A stretch of 9,493 bases of DNA from Bacteroidales bacterium (GCA_007131895.1 SLPR01000031.1:1-9493); one strand, 5' to 3'; shown: positions 1-7,866, counted from the first letter of the stretch. A program made the numbers and translations. Notes: generated by a model from the sequence alone, not told the origin.

Positions 1-2469
1 ATTGGAGATTAAATTATGCAATATCTGCTCAAGATGGACTTTGTCTGCTTCAATAAACTGTGGAAGAGCCTCATCTATCATACTCTCAAAACCAATACCT
101 GACTTACTTATTAAATAAAAAAACTTCTCTGCTCTTTTTAGCCATTTGTGCAGATTCATTCTGCGGTATTTTAACTTCAACCCTCCTTTTTCTATATCGG
201 AATAACTCAGTACCTTGTTGATAAGCTCCATCAGATTTTCTCCTGAATGGCGCAACAGACTCAGATATTCCTGTTGCTGGTGATCCAGTTTTGTCTGACT
301 AAGTATCTCCGTCATGCCAATAATACCGGTAAGCGGTGTTCGCATCTCGTGGCTCATATTGGCCAGGAAGTTCTTTTTAAACTTTCCGGATTCAATAGCT
401 ACATTCAATTCATTTTCAAGCTCTATTCTTTCTTTCTTATCTGTTATATCATTGCCAATGGACTGAAATTCCAGGACTTTGCCTTTATGATCGAAAAAAG
501 CAATGCTAGACCATTCTTGCCAGATAAATCTTCCGTTTTCCATCAATACTTTGTTTTCAAAAGTATGTGAAGCACTCCCAGGTTGAAATAGCGAGAGATG
601 TTCCTTCATAAGCTCTTGATTGGCAGCGGGTAAAAAGTCAAGAAACTTCCGGCCTGTTAACTCTTCTTCTTTTTTTCCGAAATAGCTACAGTAGGCAGGA
701 TTAACAAATGTAAGTGTTGTATCAGGTAAAAATCGGCAAATCATGTCACGCTGGTTTTCCACAATAGACTGATACCGCTTTTCGCTAATGCGTAACTTCT
801 CTTCTATGGTTTTTTGTGGTGTAATATCAAGCAATACTCCATCGTATAAAACACCTCCCAATCCATCCTTCCTGGGTTTAGACATTCCCCGAATCCACTT
901 TTTCCTGCCTTTGTGCAGAATGATACAAAACTCATAAGACCAGTCAGTAAAAGATGTAACCGACTCCAGAATAGACTTCTTAAGCCCCTGGCTGTGCTCC
1001 GGACAGACCTCTTCAAACAATCTTGTTGGATCAGTTAAAAGCTTAATGGGCTTCTCAAAAATTTCTGCACCTCCATCGCTCATATAGAGTACATTAAACT
1101 TGCCCTCAGCTGATACATGAAACTGGCATACAGCCCCGGGAATATTGGCTGCAAGCTGACGTATCCGTAATTCACTTTCACGAAGTTTTTCCTCTGCAAT
1201 TTTTCTGCTGGTAATGTCGGTTGCTGTGAAAATAATTCCCTGCATCTGGTTGGTAGGATCGAGGGGTGTGCTGCTAACCAATACATGAATCACCTGTCCA
1301 TCTTTTCTTCTAAACCGTGTTTCCACGGTCCCTATTCCCAGTTCATCTATCTGTCTGTACTTTTCTCTACCTACATATTCAAAATCTTCGTCCGTGCAAT
1401 ACAACATCCTTGCACTTTTACCGATAAGCTCCTCGTGCGAATATTCGGTCATCTGGCAAAGTTTGTCGTTTGCATCCTGAAAAACCCGTGATACCAAAAG
1501 ACCCATACCAGAGGGAGCTGCAAGAAAGATGCTTTTTAGTTTGTTTTCACTCCTGAGTAGTTTGCTCTGGGTTATTTTTTTATCAAAAACCCCCAAAACA
1601 ATGGCAATCTTAGAGGCAAGCTGACAACCGAAATTAATTTCATGTTGCTGCCAGGTTCTTTTTTCTCCTTTGTGTTCAAAACAAAGAATTCCAATGGTTT
1701 TCCCCTCTGTAACAATTGCTATATCAAGCATAGAAGTAATACCAAGAGGAGTCAGGTAGTCCTGCAGATAGCCACTTACACGCTTATCGTTCAGCGCATC
1801 ATTAGCATCTACATATCTGTGCTTTTTAAAATACTTAAATTCACTGTTGTATTTATATCCGTCTAGCAGCATACCCGAACTGTGCAAACCGGTTTCTGAG
1901 TCATAATTATCGAAATTCCTTAAGCTTTCCCCGTCTTCATCAAAAAACCACACACCGGTGCGCCATACATTCATTACTGAAGATGCTCTGACGGTAGCTA
2001 AATTTATAAACTCATAAATATTTCCTTCAATGTAATGGAAGGAAGCTGTTAATTCTGACAGTGCCTCTTGTTGCTTTTTAAATGCCTGTGCTGCAATCTC
2101 AGCCTGTCTTGCCTCCGTGATATCCTCGTAAATAAAAATTAATGATTGGCTCTCTCTGACAAAATAATGAATTTTAAACCAGCGGGTCTGATATGGACAA
2201 AACTTTACTATACTTCCTTTAGTCCCTTCATCATAATTTGTAGCCAAAGGAATCATCCACTGAAAATCATCAAGGGTTATATCCGGAAAAACTTCAGTTA
2301 GCTTCCTGCCGGAAATTTCCTCCGGAGAATATTGTGTTTGACGGGCAAATAATTCATTCACTTCTATAAGCTCAAAATCAATCACCTCACCCTCAAAATC
2401 CCGGATGGCCTTTTGATAAGAAAACCCCATTGGAAGTTTCTGCAAAACAGAAGCATAGTCAATTGGCAT
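1..2469 (-). CDS. Soluble multi-PAS/GAF sensor histidine kinase (C-terminus cut by window edge)
   Basis: Reading the minus strand from the ATG at 2469-2467 gives 823 codons without a stop, running off the left edge. Approximate domain order by residue: PAS 1-120, GAF 140-295, PAS 303-425, PAS 431-557, PAS 558-680, short linker, HisKA 697-760, then the start of HATPase_c. The H-box reads FLANMSHEMRTPLTGIIGM, with His707 as the predicted phosphorylated residue (codon 349-351). The last residues, LEQILHNLISN, are the beginning of the ATP-binding N-box. Each PAS module ends in a typical DIT-x-x-K/R-like junction (DITEAR, DITSRK, DITPQK, DITDKK). I see no signal peptide or membrane helix, so it should sense a cytoplasmic or diffusible signal. 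The start is supported by an in-frame stop at 2590-2592, no other in-frame ATG, and a G-run four bases upstream. The rest of the ATPase domain and any receiver domain lie outside the window. The ligand and cognate regulator are unknown. Confidence 0.95.
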   Translation of the reverse strand, partial: MPIDYASVLQKLPMGFSYQKAIRDFEGEVIDFELIEVNELFARQTQYSPEEISGRKLTEVFPDITLDDFQWMIPLATNYDEGTKGSIVKFCPYQTRWFKIHYFVRESQSLIFIYEDITEARQAEIAAQAFKKQQEALSELTASFHYIEGNIYEFINLATVRASSVMNVWRTGVWFFDEDGESLRNFDNYDSETGLHSSGMLLDGYKYNSEFKYFKKHRYVDANDALNDKRVSGYLQDYLTPLGITSMLDIAIVTEGKTIGILCFEHKGEKRTWQQHEINFGCQLASKIAIVLGVFDKKITQSKLLRSENKLKSIFLAAPSGMGLLVSRVFQDANDKLCQMTEYSHEELIGKSARMLYCTDEDFEYVGREKYRQIDELGIGTVETRFRRKDGQVIHVLVSSTPLDPTNQMQGIIFTATDITSRKIAEEKLRESELRIRQLAANIPGAVCQFHVSAEGKFNVLYMSDGGAEIFEKPIKLLTDPTRLFEEVCPEHSQGLKKSILESVTSFTDWSYEFCIILHKGRKKWIRGMSKPRKDGLGGVLYDGVLLDITPQKTIEEKLRISEKRYQSIVENQRDMICRFLPDTTLTFVNPAYCSYFGKKEEELTGRKFLDFLPAANQELMKEHLSLFQPGSASHTFENKVLMENGRFIWQEWSSIAFFDHKGKVLEFQSIGNDITDKKERIELENELNVAIESGKFKKNFLANMSHEMRTPLTGIIGMTEILSQTKLDHQQQEYLSLLRHSGENLMELINKVLSYSDIEKGGLKLKYRRMNLHKWLKRAEKFFYLISKSGIGFESMIDEALPQFIEADKVHLEQILHNLISN

Positions 2470-2664
2470 TTGGCCCCCTTTTGTTTGTATAAATTCATTT
2501 ATCAGATTAACTTCCTGCCGGGTCTTTGCAAAGTTCGGACAGGGCAGGTCTTTTTTTCTTGTGAGTGTGAAAGTAAAACTCTTGTTAAGTCAAAAAATAA
2601 ATCGGTTTGATTTTTTCGGATAAAAGGAATTTATGGCATTGGCAGAGTAACTGCTCTCAGGTCG

Positions 2665-2695
2665 TAAATTTAACAATATTTAAACAACCCTCAAA
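2665..2695 (-). promoter_or_regulatory. Candidate promoter of the sensor kinase gene
   Basis: On the minus strand TTTG (2695-2692) is followed after exactly 19 bases by TAAATTTA (2672-2665). This fits the Bacteroidota pattern TTTG-N19-21-TAnnTTTG with one mismatch in the last base. It lies downstream of the terminator of the surface-protein gene and would leave a leader of about 190 bases before the kinase ATG. It is a pattern match in AT-rich sequence only. A second run, TATTTTTTG near 2590-2600, is one base too long to fit. Confidence 0.35.
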
Positions 2696-2722
2696 GCTTT
2701 TTAACCTTTCTTTCTCTGGCAT

Positions 2723-2752
2723 AAAAAAAGGGTCCTCTGAAACAGAGGACCC
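2723..2752 (-). terminator. Rho-independent terminator of the T9SS repeat-protein gene
   Basis: A perfect 10-bp stem (GGGTCCTCTG 2730-2739 paired with CAGAGGACCC 2743-2752) closes a three-base loop. On the minus strand it is followed by seven T residues (the A-run at 2723-2729). It begins about 25 bases after the stop codon at 2779-2777. It should end transcription of the large surface-protein gene and insulate the downstream kinase. The adjoining CCCCGGGG (2750-2757) could modify the base of the hairpin. Confidence 0.92.
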
Positions 2753-2776
2753 CGGGGTTAAATGAATAAAAAGTGA

Positions 2777-5700
2777 TTATTTGGCAAGGATAACCTTATT
2801 GAAGTAAATCTTATTATCCATGCTTAATCTCAGGTAATATACGCCATTGGGCATGTATCCTGCTCTTAAGATGTGCTGTTGTTCTTCATAAGCATTAACA
2901 TCACCATGGAATAAAATCTCCACTCTTTCGCCAATCAAATTGTATACCTCAAGGGTAACAAACTGAGAAGTTTGCGGAGTAAATCTCACAGTGGTCTGGT
3001 TTCTGAAAGGATTGGGGAATGTAACAAGGACTTCATCATCTGAAAACACATTATCCCGATTGGAAAGAATGCCCTTGTCATCCTCGGCCTCAGGTACTTC
3101 AACACACACATAAGCTTCACAGCCATTCGCGTCAACTACCTTGATCATATACTCACCGGGTTGCAACCCCCAGTACATCATGCCCTGGTTTTTATCGTAC
3201 ATTTCACCTTCATCTCCATTGTCAACACATTCAGTGAACAGACAAACTGAGTAAGGGGCAGTACCTCCGATAATGTTGGCCCAGATTTCTCCGTTATTTT
3301 CACCAAATTCGGCAGGAGTAATCAGGAATACATCTATCTCAAGCAATTCCGGCTCTTCAAGGGTTACCATTTCACTTTCACTACAACCATTTGCATCAGT
3401 AACAGTCACGGTATAATCACCTGCAGGCAGATTATAGAAGGACCCGGACGCTTGTGGTTCTCCTCCATTGAGAGAGAACATAAGTTCGCCGGTGCCTCCA
3501 GAGGCAAACGCATGAATCTCGCCATCATCGTATCCGTAGCATGTAATATCTGTGGTGGATTCAACGAGCAGTAGTAATTCATCAGGATTCTCAAGTTCAA
3601 ACTCAAGAACAATAGGTCCGCAGTCATTTGCATCCAGAACAGTCCAGCTGTATTCACCATAGGCAAGGTCTTCCACCAGGTACTCATCATCAAACGTGGC
3701 AACCAGGCTTTCACCGCTGAAGAGTCTGTAGGGTGCAGTACCTCCGGCAGCTGTTACCAAGGCAGTAGTTACACCATTGTGGCACAGAATTTCACCGGGA
3801 TCTACATCTGCTTCAAGCTCCATAGGTTCTTCGATAACAAAATCGAGAATGGCTTCACATCCGTTGGCATCTACCACTATCCAATAGTATGAACCACCAC
3901 CCAAATCATTGAGGGTAACTTCCATATCGAAGGACTCAATTACCAGGTTTTCTTCTGCTACCTCCATATTGTATAGCATGAAAGGGCCAACACCATTGGT
4001 AACTGTTACGGTAACGTCAGTTGTAAATCCATAGCACTGAATAGGCTCATAGGACTCCTCAGCAAGAAGTTCTTCAGGCTGTTCAATTTCAAACGTAAGG
4101 ATTACAGCACATCCATTGGCATCGGTAACAGTCCAGGAGTAATCTCCGGCACCAAATCCAGTAAGCATTGTGGCACCAGCCATATCTATTTCGAGTTCAA
4201 AATCGCTGTTATTGTCTGAAAGAAGATAAGGTTCTACACCACCAGCAACAGTAAGTTCAATCCAGGTTGTTTCGCCGAAGCAAAGTATTTCTCCTGTCTC
4301 AACCTCTGCTGTAAGCATTGGAGGCTCGTTCACCATAAAGGTAAAATCTTCAAGACATCCATTGAAGTCAACAATGTCAACAAAGTAGGAGCCTGCAACC
4401 AGACCGGTAATCAGGTATGAACCACCATCTTCTTCAATAATGACAGGTTCTTCGAGACCTTCCCAGGTGAGGGTGTAAGGAGCAGTACCTCCGATAATAG
4501 TAACTTCGGCACTTCCTGTTGCATCTCCGTTGCAATCTACATCGGTAACTTCAACAATCGCTTCAATGGGTTCGGGGAACTCAGGAACAGTAAACTCGAA
4601 AGGTTCAGAATAACAGTCACCTACCTGAAGAACAACGGTATAAGTACCGGGGTTAAGTCCACTGAGTTCTGCAACATTGGAGATACTTACCACTTCTTCT
4701 CCGTCATAGATTGTAAACAGGAGTTCTTCTCCTTCTTCAACACCTGAGAAATTAATGATGATGCTGGAGTCGGTCTGAACAGGACCTTCAAAAGTATTGA
4801 AGATAGCTATTCCATTCACATCGTATCCGTCACCATTAGGGAAATTTTCTGCTGTAACATCCACAATCCAGATATATTTTGCCCATTCCAGAACGAATGG
4901 TTCTCCTGTATCGGGGTCAACACCATCAGAAAGATCCAATGCTTCAGTGAGACAAATCTCACCAAGATACGACCATGGACCATCCAGATACTGAGCTACA
5001 AAAACGTCTGCCTTTTCAGGATAGCTATCGCAGGTGGGTCCACCATAAGAAGTTTCTACCACTTCGAAATCAGGACCTTCACCGTTGTATATCAGGCAGC
5101 CCACTTCCAGTATCAGCTCACCTCCTAAACCAAGAGAAACATAAGTAATGGGAGGGGAGTTACTATAGTCGGGCAGACCAAGGGCATTCAAAGGATTGGT
5201 TCTGCTTGCTGCTACCGTTCCATCTCCGTAGTTGGCAGTACCCACATTATATTCGATTACTGCCACGGCCCATGGCTCAGTACATACCGGGAAGTTATCC
5301 GGAGCACACAGAGGCACTTCAATATCTACATTGTCAATTACAATTTCATTGGGCTGACCAATTTCGAAGGTAACTACTTCAGGTCCGCAGTTTTTGGAAT
5401 CGGTAATCGTAACGGTGTATTCACCTGCAGCCAAACCTTCAATGGTAAGCGTTCCGTTGACAAAAGTTCCCATATCTGCAAAATAAGGGGGTGTGCCTCC
5501 GGTTACGGAAATAACAGCCATTCCATCCTCATATCCATAGCAAGTGGCATCCATTGTTTCTATTAGCATGGCAGCAAGTGGGTCGGGCTGGGTCATTTCA
5601 AACTCAACTTCTGCTTCGCAGCCGTTGGCGTCAACAATGGTCCAGAGATATTCTCCTGCTCCCACCATCAGTGATATTTCGCCATCGGTAAAGTTTCCGG

Positions 5701-7438
5701 CAAATGCATCACCATCAAACAGTTGATAGGGAGGGGTTCCACCCATTGCATATACGGTTACTTGTGCTTCTTCGCCATAGCAGGCAATTTCTTCCTTTTC
5801 GTAGTTGGCTTCCAGCAAAGGAGGTTCAGTAACTATCACCTCAATTACTCCGGATGTGCACTGATTAGCATCAACCAACAACATATCATATTCTCCGGCA
5901 GGGAGCATAAAGACAAACGTACCATTTTCTTCAATGGGTTCAAAACCTTCGATAAACACCAGATAAGGAGGGGTACCCCCTGAAACTATAATTGCCATTT
6001 GCGCCTCTTCACCATAGCACAGAATTTCTTCAATTACATTTATCCCGGCAGTGAGGGGATCTGGCTGATCAATTACAAAATCAACATCTGCTTCACAGCC
6101 ATTGGCATCAACAACTGTCCAGCTGAAGCTGCCTGCCTGAACAGGAACCTCTATCATGCCATTATCAAAATCTCCTGCCAGCACATCACCATCAAACAGC
6201 TGATAAGGAGGTGTTCCGCCAGAAGCAGTAACCGTAACGGTTGAATAGCCGCCATAGCACAGAATTTCTGTTGCTTCATAACCGGCCTCCAGCATTGGAG
6301 GTTCTTCCATATCAAAGGATACCATAATAGAACCACACCCGTTGGAGTCGTCAATTTCAACAGCATAGGTTCCAGCACCCAAACCGGAAATAGTTAGCAG
6401 ATTTCCCTCTATCGTGCCCATATCAGCAGTGTAGGGGGGTGTACCACCTGAAATTTCGATCTCAACCATTCCATTTTCATCGCCGTAGCACAATGGGTTG
6501 ACAAGGTTCACAATTTCACCAGCCAGGGGATCGGGTTCGCCAACATATACACAAGCTACAAACGGACATCCATTGCCATCAAAAATCGTAATGGTATAAT
6601 AGCCAGGGATCAAACCTCCATAAGTGGCGGTCTGCGATTTATCAAAAAAATCAAAATCATCTCCCTCTTCTTCACATCCATAAGAGATGCAAATGTTAAA
6701 GGGTTTTACACCGTTCATAATGACTTCGATTATGCCATCTTCATCACCGGGGCAGGAAACATCTGTAACATTAATAACCACATCAAGATCAGGGCATGGA
6801 GCAGGCTCTGGTTCCATACTCCTGAACTTAATATCATCAATACCAAAATCATTGCCGATTTTCACTTTGGTGGTTTCAATAATAGTTATAGTAGCAGTCT
6901 CCGATTTATCTGTGTTGGTCCAGGTTTTCTGAACCCATTCGTTGGTTGCACCAGGAGCAAGAAACACTTCTGAATAGTTACTGCCATTGATCTCGATAGT
7001 AAGGTTAAGGTTGGCAGGAGAAGTGGTAACCAGGCTGGAGAGCATGAAACTGAACTCGTAATTTTTACCCGCTTCCACCTCAAGAGTCTGTTGCCAGACT
7101 ATCCAGGTGTCATCACATGGGCTTCCGCCACAAATTTCTAAATTAGTGGCCCCATTAACAATAAGGAATTTGTCTCCTGCAAACGGGGAACCGGTAAAGT
7201 TTGGGTGAAAATCACCAGGGTTACTGGCTACGGTAAAACGGCCTTCGGGAACAAGGCTATTAGCCCCCCCTACTTCAGGATCAACAAATACATAGTCCGT
7301 GTAGAAATCCATATTGCCATCGGCAAAATCGCCGTTTTCAATAAGATTTGGACCGTACAATTGTCCAGATGCTGTGCTAAAGCAGCATGTAAGCACAACA
7401 ATTGCAAAAATGCTTAACAATAGTCGAAGTTTTTTCAT
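2777..7438 (-). CDS. T9SS-secreted SprB-repeat surface protein with internal non-repeat domain
   Basis: This is a 1553-residue secreted protein. The first ATG of the open frame is at 7483, but I choose the ATG at 7438 because it begins a clean signal peptide (MKKLRLLLSIFAIVV..., probable cleavage ASG|Q at 25/26). By residue: 26-210, a beta-rich N-terminal domain (LIENGDF start, FGIDDIKF end) resembling carbohydrate-binding modules; 218-696, six SprB-type repeats; 711-882, a different domain with VSLGLGGELILEV and NGEGPDFEVVE; 892-957, a degenerate half repeat; 958-1450, six more SprB-type repeats; 1471-1553, the C-terminal T9SS sorting domain (TFPNPFRNQTTVRF, LEVYNLIGERVE, NGVYYLRL, KVILAK). 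Repeats have about 80 residues with the core C(Y/F)G ... GGTPPY ... AG.Y.WTVVDANGC ... QPDPL. SprB is the mobile gliding adhesin of Flavobacterium, and related repeats occur in many T9SS substrates. Export through the outer membrane, CTD cleavage and surface attachment or release are expected. Adhesion is an inference. No sprF/porP-like partner is adjacent, and the CTD looks like type A. The protein is strikingly acidic. Confidence 0.95.
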   Translation of the reverse strand: MKKLRLLLSIFAIVVLTCCFSTASGQLYGPNLIENGDFADGNMDFYTDYVFVDPEVGGANSLVPEGRFTVASNPGDFHPNFTGSPFAGDKFLIVNGATNLEICGGSPCDDTWIVWQQTLEVEAGKNYEFSFMLSSLVTTSPANLNLTIEINGSNYSEVFLAPGATNEWVQKTWTNTDKSETATITIIETTKVKIGNDFGIDDIKFRSMEPEPAPCPDLDVVINVTDVSCPGDEDGIIEVIMNGVKPFNICISYGCEEEGDDFDFFDKSQTATYGGLIPGYYTITIFDGNGCPFVACVYVGEPDPLAGEIVNLVNPLCYGDENGMVEIEISGGTPPYTADMGTIEGNLLTISGLGAGTYAVEIDDSNGCGSIMVSFDMEEPPMLEAGYEATEILCYGGYSTVTVTASGGTPPYQLFDGDVLAGDFDNGMIEVPVQAGSFSWTVVDANGCEADVDFVIDQPDPLTAGINVIEEILCYGEEAQMAIIVSGGTPPYLVFIEGFEPIEENGTFVFMLPAGEYDMLLVDANQCTSGVIEVIVTEPPLLEANYEKEEIACYGEEAQVTVYAMGGTPPYQLFDGDAFAGNFTDGEISLMVGAGEYLWTIVDANGCEAEVEFEMTQPDPLAAMLIETMDATCYGYEDGMAVISVTGGTPPYFADMGTFVNGTLTIEGLAAGEYTVTITDSKNCGPEVVTFEIGQPNEIVIDNVDIEVPLCAPDNFPVCTEPWAVAVIEYNVGTANYGDGTVAASRTNPLNALGLPDYSNSPPITYVSLGLGGELILEVGCLIYNGEGPDFEVVETSYGGPTCDSYPEKADVFVAQYLDGPWSYLGEICLTEALDLSDGVDPDTGEPFVLEWAKYIWIVDVTAENFPNGDGYDVNGIAIFNTFEGPVQTDSSIIINFSGVEEGEELLFTIYDGEEVVSISNVAELSGLNPGTYTVVLQVGDCYSEPFEFTVPEFPEPIEAIVEVTDVDCNGDATGSAEVTIIGGTAPYTLTWEGLEEPVIIEEDGGSYLITGLVAGSYFVDIVDFNGCLEDFTFMVNEPPMLTAEVETGEILCFGETTWIELTVAGGVEPYLLSDNNSDFELEIDMAGATMLTGFGAGDYSWTVTDANGCAVILTFEIEQPEELLAEESYEPIQCYGFTTDVTVTVTNGVGPFMLYNMEVAEENLVIESFDMEVTLNDLGGGSYYWIVVDANGCEAILDFVIEEPMELEADVDPGEILCHNGVTTALVTAAGGTAPYRLFSGESLVATFDDEYLVEDLAYGEYSWTVLDANDCGPIVLEFELENPDELLLLVESTTDITCYGYDDGEIHAFASGGTGELMFSLNGGEPQASGSFYNLPAGDYTVTVTDANGCSESEMVTLEEPELLEIDVFLITPAEFGENNGEIWANIIGGTAPYSVCLFTECVDNGDEGEMYDKNQGMMYWGLQPGEYMIKVVDANGCEAYVCVEVPEAEDDKGILSNRDNVFSDDEVLVTFPNPFRNQTTVRFTPQTSQFVTLEVYNLIGERVEILFHGDVNAYEEQQHILRAGYMPNGVYYLRLSMDNKIYFNKVILAK
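2780..3028 (-). other. T9SS type A C-terminal sorting domain (coding segment)
   Basis: The last 83 residues (1471-1553) match the Por secretion sorting domain of T9SS cargo. They show a proline-asparagine-proline turn (FPNPF), a LEVYNLIGERV strand, a glycine-valine-tyrosine-tyrosine segment (NGVYYLRL) and a terminal short basic strand (NKVILAK). In the known family this domain directs passage through the outer-membrane translocon and is removed by the PorU sortase, often with transfer to A-LPS. The domain is clear; the final attachment is inferred. Confidence 0.93.
3089..4567 (-). repeat. C-terminal block of six SprB-type repeats (R7-R12)
   Basis: These codons (residues 958-1450) hold repeats R7 958-1041, R8 1042-1123, R9 1124-1206, R10 1207-1287, R11 1288-1365 and R12 1366-1450. 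Each has a GG(T/V)xPY-like core and ends in DANGC or a variant (DFNGC, DANDC). R7-R11 carry the opening cysteine (DCNG, LCFG, QCYG, LCHN, TCYG). R12 lacks it (AEFGENNGE) but carries two additional cysteine pairs. The repeats diverge enough that exact DNA repeats are short. Confidence 0.9.
4793..5308 (-). other. Non-repeat beta-rich domain inserted in the SprB array
   Basis: Residues 711-882, from CAPDNFPVCTEPW to IAIFNTFEG, do not follow the SprB pattern. They contain ALGLPDYSN, VSLGLGGELILEV and NGEGPDFEVVE, followed by a KADVFVAQYLDGPW strand and an acidic loop (DLSDGVDPDTGEP, GDGYDVNG). I recall similar VSLG-GG / NGPGPDF-VFE modules from bacterial secreted proteins, where they look like jelly-roll or discoidin-like folds. 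The fold and any ligand here are inferences. The acidic loops could bind calcium. Confidence 0.7.
5351..6787 (-). repeat. N-terminal block of six SprB-type repeats (R1-R6)
   Basis: Residues 218-696 comprise R1 218-305, R2 306-384, R3 385-462, R4 463-541, R5 542-621 and R6 622-696. R2-R6 share GGTPPY exactly, and R1 has GVKPF. All carry the opening and closing cysteines. DNA similarity is visible between R3 and R5: the stretches beginning at 5707 and 6184 are nearly identical over roughly 38 bases, 477 bases (159 codons) apart. This suggests duplication of a two-repeat unit. Confidence 0.92.
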
Positions 7439-7551
7439 AGGTACTTGGGTTTGATGAAAAAATAAATTAACATATGCGCGCAAGCCTGCTTTCCTCTATT
7501 TATTAAGTACGCGGGAGGGAGGTAGGGAAAATTGCTGTTTATAATGCTAAA

Positions 7552-7559
7552 CAAAATTA
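7552..7559 (-). promoter_or_regulatory. Possible -7 element of the repeat-protein gene
   Basis: The minus strand reads TAATTTTG, an exact TAnnTTTG match, about 115 bases upstream of the chosen ATG at 7438. No TTTG element stands at the expected 19-21 base spacing upstream, so this is a weak assignment. Confidence 0.25.
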
Positions 7560-7866
7560 AACAGTGTTTTAAAGTGATTTTTATTTAGACGTAAAGCAGG
7601 TTTACACCTATAAATGTATGCCTTTGCTAACTCCTGCACAATAGGTAAACACCCATATTTTTTTTATTGTAGCCAGCACCTATTTTTACCGATCAATGCC
7701 TCTTAAATCCCTCATTTTGAGCTATTTAATACTCATGCTGCCCTGCGAGAAAAAAAATATTAAAAAAGCATTAACACCACAAATCTCCACTTAAAGACAT
7801 ATAATTATTTTTTGTCTAATCTAATTGCCAGTCAGACCTACATATTGACATAATTAAACTCATGGC

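Larger units (their letters stand above)
2470..2776. other. Intergenic region between repeat-protein gene and kinase gene
   Basis: These 307 bases lie between two genes on the minus strand. They contain the terminator at 2723-2752, the candidate kinase promoter at 2665-2695 and an AT-rich kinase leader. I find no convincing small gene, riboswitch-like fold or repeat in the remainder. Confidence 0.7.

Noticed and set aside
247..1866. Several short frames on both strands within 1-2469
   Set aside because: They overlap a continuous 823-codon kinase frame with clear PAS, GAF and HisKA motifs.
5544..6244. Open frames on the plus strand within the SprB region
   Set aside because: They are antisense shadows of the strongly coded repeat protein. 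Their translations show no family motif and mirror the repeat codons.
5351..6787. CRISPR-like or tandem DNA repeat array
   Set aside because: Spacing of similar stretches is about 235-240 bases and in codon phase, so this is protein-repeat similarity. No short identical repeats with unique spacers are present.
7380..7400. Lipoprotein signal (LTCC in the signal peptide)
   Set aside because: The residue before the cysteine is Thr rather than Gly, Ala or Ser, and a signal peptidase I site (ASG|Q) follows. A T9SS sorting domain also does not need a lipid anchor.
7436..7483. Use of the upstream ATG at 7483 for the large surface protein
   Set aside because: It would add MRAYVNLFFHQTQVP ahead of a complete signal peptide that starts naturally with MKKLR. 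The extension has no supporting ribosome-binding site.
7485..7600. Inverted pair CCTGCTTT (7485) and AAAGCAGG (7593)
   Set aside because: An eight-base match 100 bases apart is expected by chance in an intergenic region of this size.
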